From: Pseudomonas putida
GTDB lineage: Bacteria; Pseudomonadota; Gammaproteobacteria; Pseudomonadales; Pseudomonadaceae
Direction of reading: 5' to 3'
DNA: 64,000 nucleotides
NCBI RefSeq assembly: GCF_028682635.1
Contig: NZ_JANHLK010000010.1
Location: 1-64,000 of the forward strand
A model generated the notes under the pieces. It did not search any database, was not told the origin of the DNA, and saw only the letters and a list, made by a program, of their open reading frames with translations. This document shows positions 60,983 to 64,000 of the stretch, piece by piece. Positions within the stretch are counted from its first letter, which is position 1, and each line of letters opens with the position of its first letter. Made by a program: the position numbers and the translations under genes.

Positions 60983-62281
60983 ATGTTTTTGGCTGTTCGC
61001 TTTTCTCATGCAGGCTGGCTCAACGGCTTGCTGTTGGGCCTGACCTGCAGCGCCACCCTGCCCGCCTTCGCCGATACCGATTCGAACCTCTTGACCCGCA
61101 ATACCCTGACCGGTGATTGGGGTGGTCTGCGCCACCAGATGGATCAGGACGGCATCAAATTCACCGGCGATTACAGCGGCGAAACCGCCTACAACGCCGA
61201 TGGCGGCCTGCACCGTTCGGCCCGTTACTCGCAGAACATCAAGCTCGGCGCGCAGTTCGACCTGAGCAAACTGTATGGCGCGGATAACGCCGGCAAGATC
61301 CAGCTGACCATCAACGACCGACGCGGCAATAGCGCCTCCGAGGATCTGGTCGGCAACCGTCTGCCCATCCAGGAAAACTACGGCGGTCTCTACACTCGCC
61401 TGACTGAACTGAGTTACGAGCGCAGCCTGTTTACTCCGTCGCTCAACGTGAAGCTGGGCTATATGGCCATGGGCAACGACCTCGGTGGCCTGGACAGCGG
61501 CATTCTCTGCAACTTCATGAACGCCGGTTTCTGCGGCCATCCGCTGAACATGTCCGGCGGCAGTGGCTGGACCAACTACCCCAACGCCCACCTGGGCGTG
61601 CGCGTGAAGTACGACCTGTCGTCGTCCTGGCAGCTGCGCGTGGCGGCCTTCAATGTCGATCCCGAGAGCAACGGCAATTCCAGCCGTGCCTGGCACCTGG
61701 GCCCGAAACATACCACCGGGACCGTGGTGCCGATCGAACTGGTGTACAAGCACGCGGGCGAGTTGCCCGGCGAGTACAAGGTTGGCTACTACTACGACAG
61801 TTCCGATGTGCAACGCATCGGCAGCGATAAGGAAGTGTCCGGCCGCGGCGGTCATTACCTGCTGATCGATCAGGCCGTGTGGCGTTCGCAAACGTCCGAG
61901 GGTCGCAGCCTGCACGCCTTCGGCCAATACTCGGCGGCCAGCGAAGCGGCTTCACCGTTCAGCAAGTGGTACGGCACCGGCGTGGTGCTGTACAAACCGT
62001 TCGAAGGTCGCCCGCGTGACACCGTCGCCCTGGGTTATGGCCGGGCCGTACCTAACCCGCGCAGCCGCGATGTGCAGCAGGACGCCGCGCAGGCCAACGG
62101 CACAATGTTGCCGAATCTGGACAGTGCCGAACAATTGGTCGAACTAGGCTACGGCTACCAGGCCACTCCCTGGCTGACGCTGCGCCCGAATATGCAATAC
62201 ATCATCGAACCGGGCGCATTTTCCGGGCAGGACATCGACAATGCACTGGTGTTCGGTTTGCAGGTGAAAGCTACGCTCTGA
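60983..62281 (+). CDS. oprB: OprB-type carbohydrate porin
   Basis: A 432-residue outer-membrane porin with a signal peptide (cleavage after 'LPAFA', about residue 30). 'LTGDWGGLRHQMDQDGIKFT' is the OprB family start, and 'IIEPGAFSGQDIDNALVFGL' the typical end. It admits glucose and other sugars into the periplasm, where Gcd oxidises glucose. It overlaps the opposite-strand kinase gene by 11 bp. Confidence 0.9.
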   Translation: MFLAVRFSHAGWLNGLLLGLTCSATLPAFADTDSNLLTRNTLTGDWGGLRHQMDQDGIKFTGDYSGETAYNADGGLHRSARYSQNIKLGAQFDLSKLYGADNAGKIQLTINDRRGNSASEDLVGNRLPIQENYGGLYTRLTELSYERSLFTPSLNVKLGYMAMGNDLGGLDSGILCNFMNAGFCGHPLNMSGGSGWTNYPNAHLGVRVKYDLSSSWQLRVAAFNVDPESNGNSSRAWHLGPKHTTGTVVPIELVYKHAGELPGEYKVGYYYDSSDVQRIGSDKEVSGRGGHYLLIDQAVWRSQTSEGRSLHAFGQYSAASEAASPFSKWYGTGVVLYKPFEGRPRDTVALGYGRAVPNPRSRDVQQDAAQANGTMLPNLDSAEQLVELGYGYQATPWLTLRPNMQYIIEPGAFSGQDIDNALVFGLQVKATL

Positions 62282-62945
62282 ACGGTCGATTTCCATCGCC
62301 AGTGGTGGTCACACCATTGGCGGTGAAGTCCCGACCGCCAAGGACTTTATAAATCTCGGAAACCACCTGCATCGTGGCGTCTTCGATCGTTCCTTCATTT
62401 CGGCATAAAACCCAGCCGTGATCTGCAACCGCCCGCTCGAACGACTGGGTACAAGCGACCTGTTCTTCCAGCTTATGGATCACCGTACTGCTCAGCCCAC
62501 GCCCTCGTGCCGCTGCCCTTGCCCATGAAATATCCGGGTCGGTGACAACGCCGACATGCAGGTCTGGCACTTGCACGTGTCGATCAATGTTCAACTGCAG
62601 AATCTCTGCAAACGGGACTATCCGGCGAAACGCGGCATCAGACGGGTACCAGCGATCGATCAGGATGATGCTGCCAGGTGGCTGTTTAGCCAGCACGTGC
62701 CGGGAAATCCAGCTACGGCTATCAGCCAGGCGCTCACAAACTTTCAACTCCAGCTCCCGGGTGGGATTTCTGACGAGCTTGTTGACGAGGGCCATTGTTT
62801 CACCCCTATGGGGATCGCTTTTTTTCTCGCATAGCCGGATCACCTTTCTGTTGTCTGCCCTCAGTGCTTTCGTAACGGCTTCCAACAGTGTGGTTTTACC
62901 GGTTCCCTTGGGCCCATCCAGAGAAACAAACAGCGGACGATTCAT
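62271..62945 (-). CDS. thymidylate kinase-like P-loop protein
   Basis: A 224-residue P-loop protein. 'DGPKGTGKTTLL' (residues 10-21) is the Walker A motif, 'IILIDRWYPSDAAF' carries the Walker-B/DR(Y)-like segment, and 'ARAAARGRGLSST' resembles a lid. This is the dTMP-kinase fold, but it is longer and divergent, so it is not necessarily the housekeeping Tmk. Phosphate acceptor unknown. It is convergent with oprB, overlapping it by 11 bp. Confidence 0.75.
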   Translation of the reverse strand: MNRPLFVSLDGPKGTGKTTLLEAVTKALRADNRKVIRLCEKKSDPHRGETMALVNKLVRNPTRELELKVCERLADSRSWISRHVLAKQPPGSIILIDRWYPSDAAFRRIVPFAEILQLNIDRHVQVPDLHVGVVTDPDISWARAAARGRGLSSTVIHKLEEQVACTQSFERAVADHGWVLCRNEGTIEDATMQVVSEIYKVLGGRDFTANGVTTTGDGNRPFRA

Positions 62946-63000
62946 TCATCACTTAACGATTGATAGATTGATGAACACTCTAACCTGATTAAATCAAACG

Positions 63001-63042
63001 AGGCTGCGATCTTCTAAAAGCCAGAGCAAAAGATCGCAGCCT
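63001..63042. repeat. 13-bp hairpin repeat of the Pseudomonas intergenic type
   Basis: AGGCTGCGATCTT (63001-63013) and AAGATCGCAGCCT (63030-63042) are a perfect inverted repeat with a 16-base loop. This 'GATCGCAGCCT' element is known to me from many intergenic sites in P. fluorescens. It lies between two minus-strand genes and may serve as a terminator for the acyl-CoA ligase. Confidence 0.75.
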
Positions 63043-63052
63043 GCCGCATCTC

Positions 63053-64000
63053 CTACGCAATCCCCCGCGACTGGTTCTGCCAAAACGGTTTGCGAAGCTC
63101 GGTTTTCAACACTTTGCCGACGCTGGATAGCGGCAGTGATTCGCGGAACTCGATGCTGCGGGGGACTTTGTAGCCCGCGATGTACTGACGGCAATGAGCG
63201 ATGATGTCTTCGCCACTGACGCTGCAATCGGGTTTGAGAATGATCACGGCATGCACGGTCTCGCCCCACTTCTGGCAAGGGATACCGATGACCGCGCTTT
63301 GCACCACCGCCGGATGGCGGGCAATGGCCGTCTCGACTTCGGCGCTATAGATGTTTTCGCCGCCGCTGACCACCATGTCCTTGAGCCGGTCACAGACGAA
63401 AACAAACCCCTCGTCGTCCATGTAGCCACCGTCACCGGTATGCATCCAGCCACCGCGCAAGACTTCGGCGGTGGCCTCGGGCTTGTTCCAGTAGCCGAGC
63501 ATCACATTCGGGCCGCGGACGACGATCTCGCCCACTGTGCCACGGGGGACCTCATTGTCCTGGGCATCGACGATACGGATTTCGACGCAGGCCGCTGGCA
63601 GGCCTGCCGAGTACATCCTGCCGTTAGCCTGACACTCGGGTGTGTGATGCTGCACACCCAGGGTGGTCGCGGTGGGTGCCAGTTCGGTCATGCCGTAGTT
63701 TTGCGAGAAACCGGCGTTGAAAAAAACGTTACGCGCGCGGTCTAGCAACGCCGGGGTAATGGATGACGCCCCATAACAGACACGTTTGAGCGATCCGACT
63801 TGCAGTGCATGGTCCTGACTCTGGTACCAGTCCAGAAGCATCTGGACCATCGTGGGAGCCAGCAAAATCTCGGTAACTTTTTCCTGGTCGATGGCCTCAA
63901 GCGCCGCCTTGGGCGTGAAGGACGGCAAGACCACATGGGTGCCGCCGCTGACGAACAAGGCCGCCATCGCGGAGAAGTCGGCCAGGTGAAACATCGGCAT
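63053..64000 (-). CDS. acyl-CoA ligase, C-terminal part (runs off the window)
   Basis: The visible 315 residues are the second half of a class I adenylate-forming enzyme: 'NYGMTELAPTATTLG', 'GWMHTGDGGYMDDEGFVFVC', 'MVVSGGENIYSAEVETAIAR' and the catalytic Lys in 'SSVGKVLKTELRKPFW'. The P-loop-like AMP motif lies beyond the right edge. It belongs with fatty-acyl- or aromatic-acid-CoA ligases and is distinct from the hmfD-like ligase at 40859. Confidence 0.85.
   Translation of the reverse strand: MPMFHLADFSAMAALFVSGGTHVVLPSFTPKAALEAIDQEKVTEILLAPTMVQMLLDWYQSQDHALQVGSLKRVCYGASSITPALLDRARNVFFNAGFSQNYGMTELAPTATTLGVQHHTPECQANGRMYSAGLPAACVEIRIVDAQDNEVPRGTVGEIVVRGPNVMLGYWNKPEATAEVLRGGWMHTGDGGYMDDEGFVFVCDRLKDMVVSGGENIYSAEVETAIARHPAVVQSAVIGIPCQKWGETVHAVIILKPDCSVSGEDIIAHCRQYIAGYKVPRSIEFRESLPLSSVGKVLKTELRKPFWQNQSRGIA

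Noticed and set aside
1..64000. CRISPR arrays, tRNA and rRNA genes, prophage structural genes
   Set aside because: No regularly spaced repeats, cloverleaf-like sequences, rRNA stretches or phage structural proteins were seen.

Overview
The window looks like a chromosomal segment of a Pseudomonas of the fluorescens/putida kind. The reasons are GC-rich coding typical of the genus, a run of families common in it (short LOV photoreceptor with MerR partner, OprD and OprB porins, XenA-type Old Yellow Enzyme, PQQ glucose dehydrogenase, ProP), and a hairpin repeat near 63.0 kb of a type I know from P. fluorescens intergenic regions. No rRNA, tRNA or CRISPR array was seen.

Layout. (1) 0.1-7.9 kb: a light-response locus. 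Two convergent units (chalcone-isomerase-like + DUF3833; NTF2-like, SDR, FAD amine oxidase, DUF1365, CFA-synthase-like, DUF2878) are bracketed by operators of one design (TRTACA-N12-TGTAYA). A short LOV protein and a LitR-like MerR regulator follow. (2) 8.0-9.9 kb: a Xre/RES toxin-antitoxin pair and a methyltransferase. (3) 10.0-15.4 kb: three consecutive tyrosine recombinases plus a small coiled-coil protein, resembling Tn554/RIT-type elements. (4) 15.4-24.8 kb: mosaic accessory DNA holding a Xre regulator with palindromic operators, an AT-rich protein with GIY-YIG-like residues, a ClpG-type disaggregase with PsiE (a minimal version of the transmissible stress-tolerance locus), peroxiredoxin, DsbA-like protein, LtrA, and fragments of aminotransferase, LysR and efflux genes. 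(5) 24.8-31.2 kb: redox and electrophile-response genes (CmcJ-like oxygenase, LysR, two quinone-oxidoreductase-type dehydrogenases, ArsR, xenA, monooxygenase).

(6) 31.2-49.1 kb: an OprD porin and a furoate-type catabolic cluster. On the minus strand, the order large/FAD/Fe-S molybdo-subunits, acyl-CoA ligase, enoyl-CoA-hydratase-fold hydrolase, MFS carrier matches hmfABCDE-T: furoate is activated to furoyl-CoA, hydroxylated and opened to 2-oxoglutarate. XdhC, an alpha/beta hydrolase and an AraC regulator lie beside it. A 137-bp direct repeat (about 85% identical) sits upstream of both the porin and hmfA, and the porin copy carries a scar of the GGDEF/EAL gene that precedes hmfA. (7) 49.1-56.8 kb: YcaC-like hydrolase, secreted DUF1330 and monooxygenase-fold proteins, a cupin and LysR pair sharing a 19-bp palindrome, ProP, a ZIP transporter, and several gene fragments. 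(8) 57-64 kb: a long SDR, gcd with a palindromic operator on its -10 box, oprB, a thymidylate-kinase-like protein, and the 3' part of an acyl-CoA ligase that leaves the window.

Broken gene pieces recur at about 17.6, 21.6, 32.8-33.1, 51.7-51.9, 52.6 and 53.7 kb, marking several old insertion or deletion joints.
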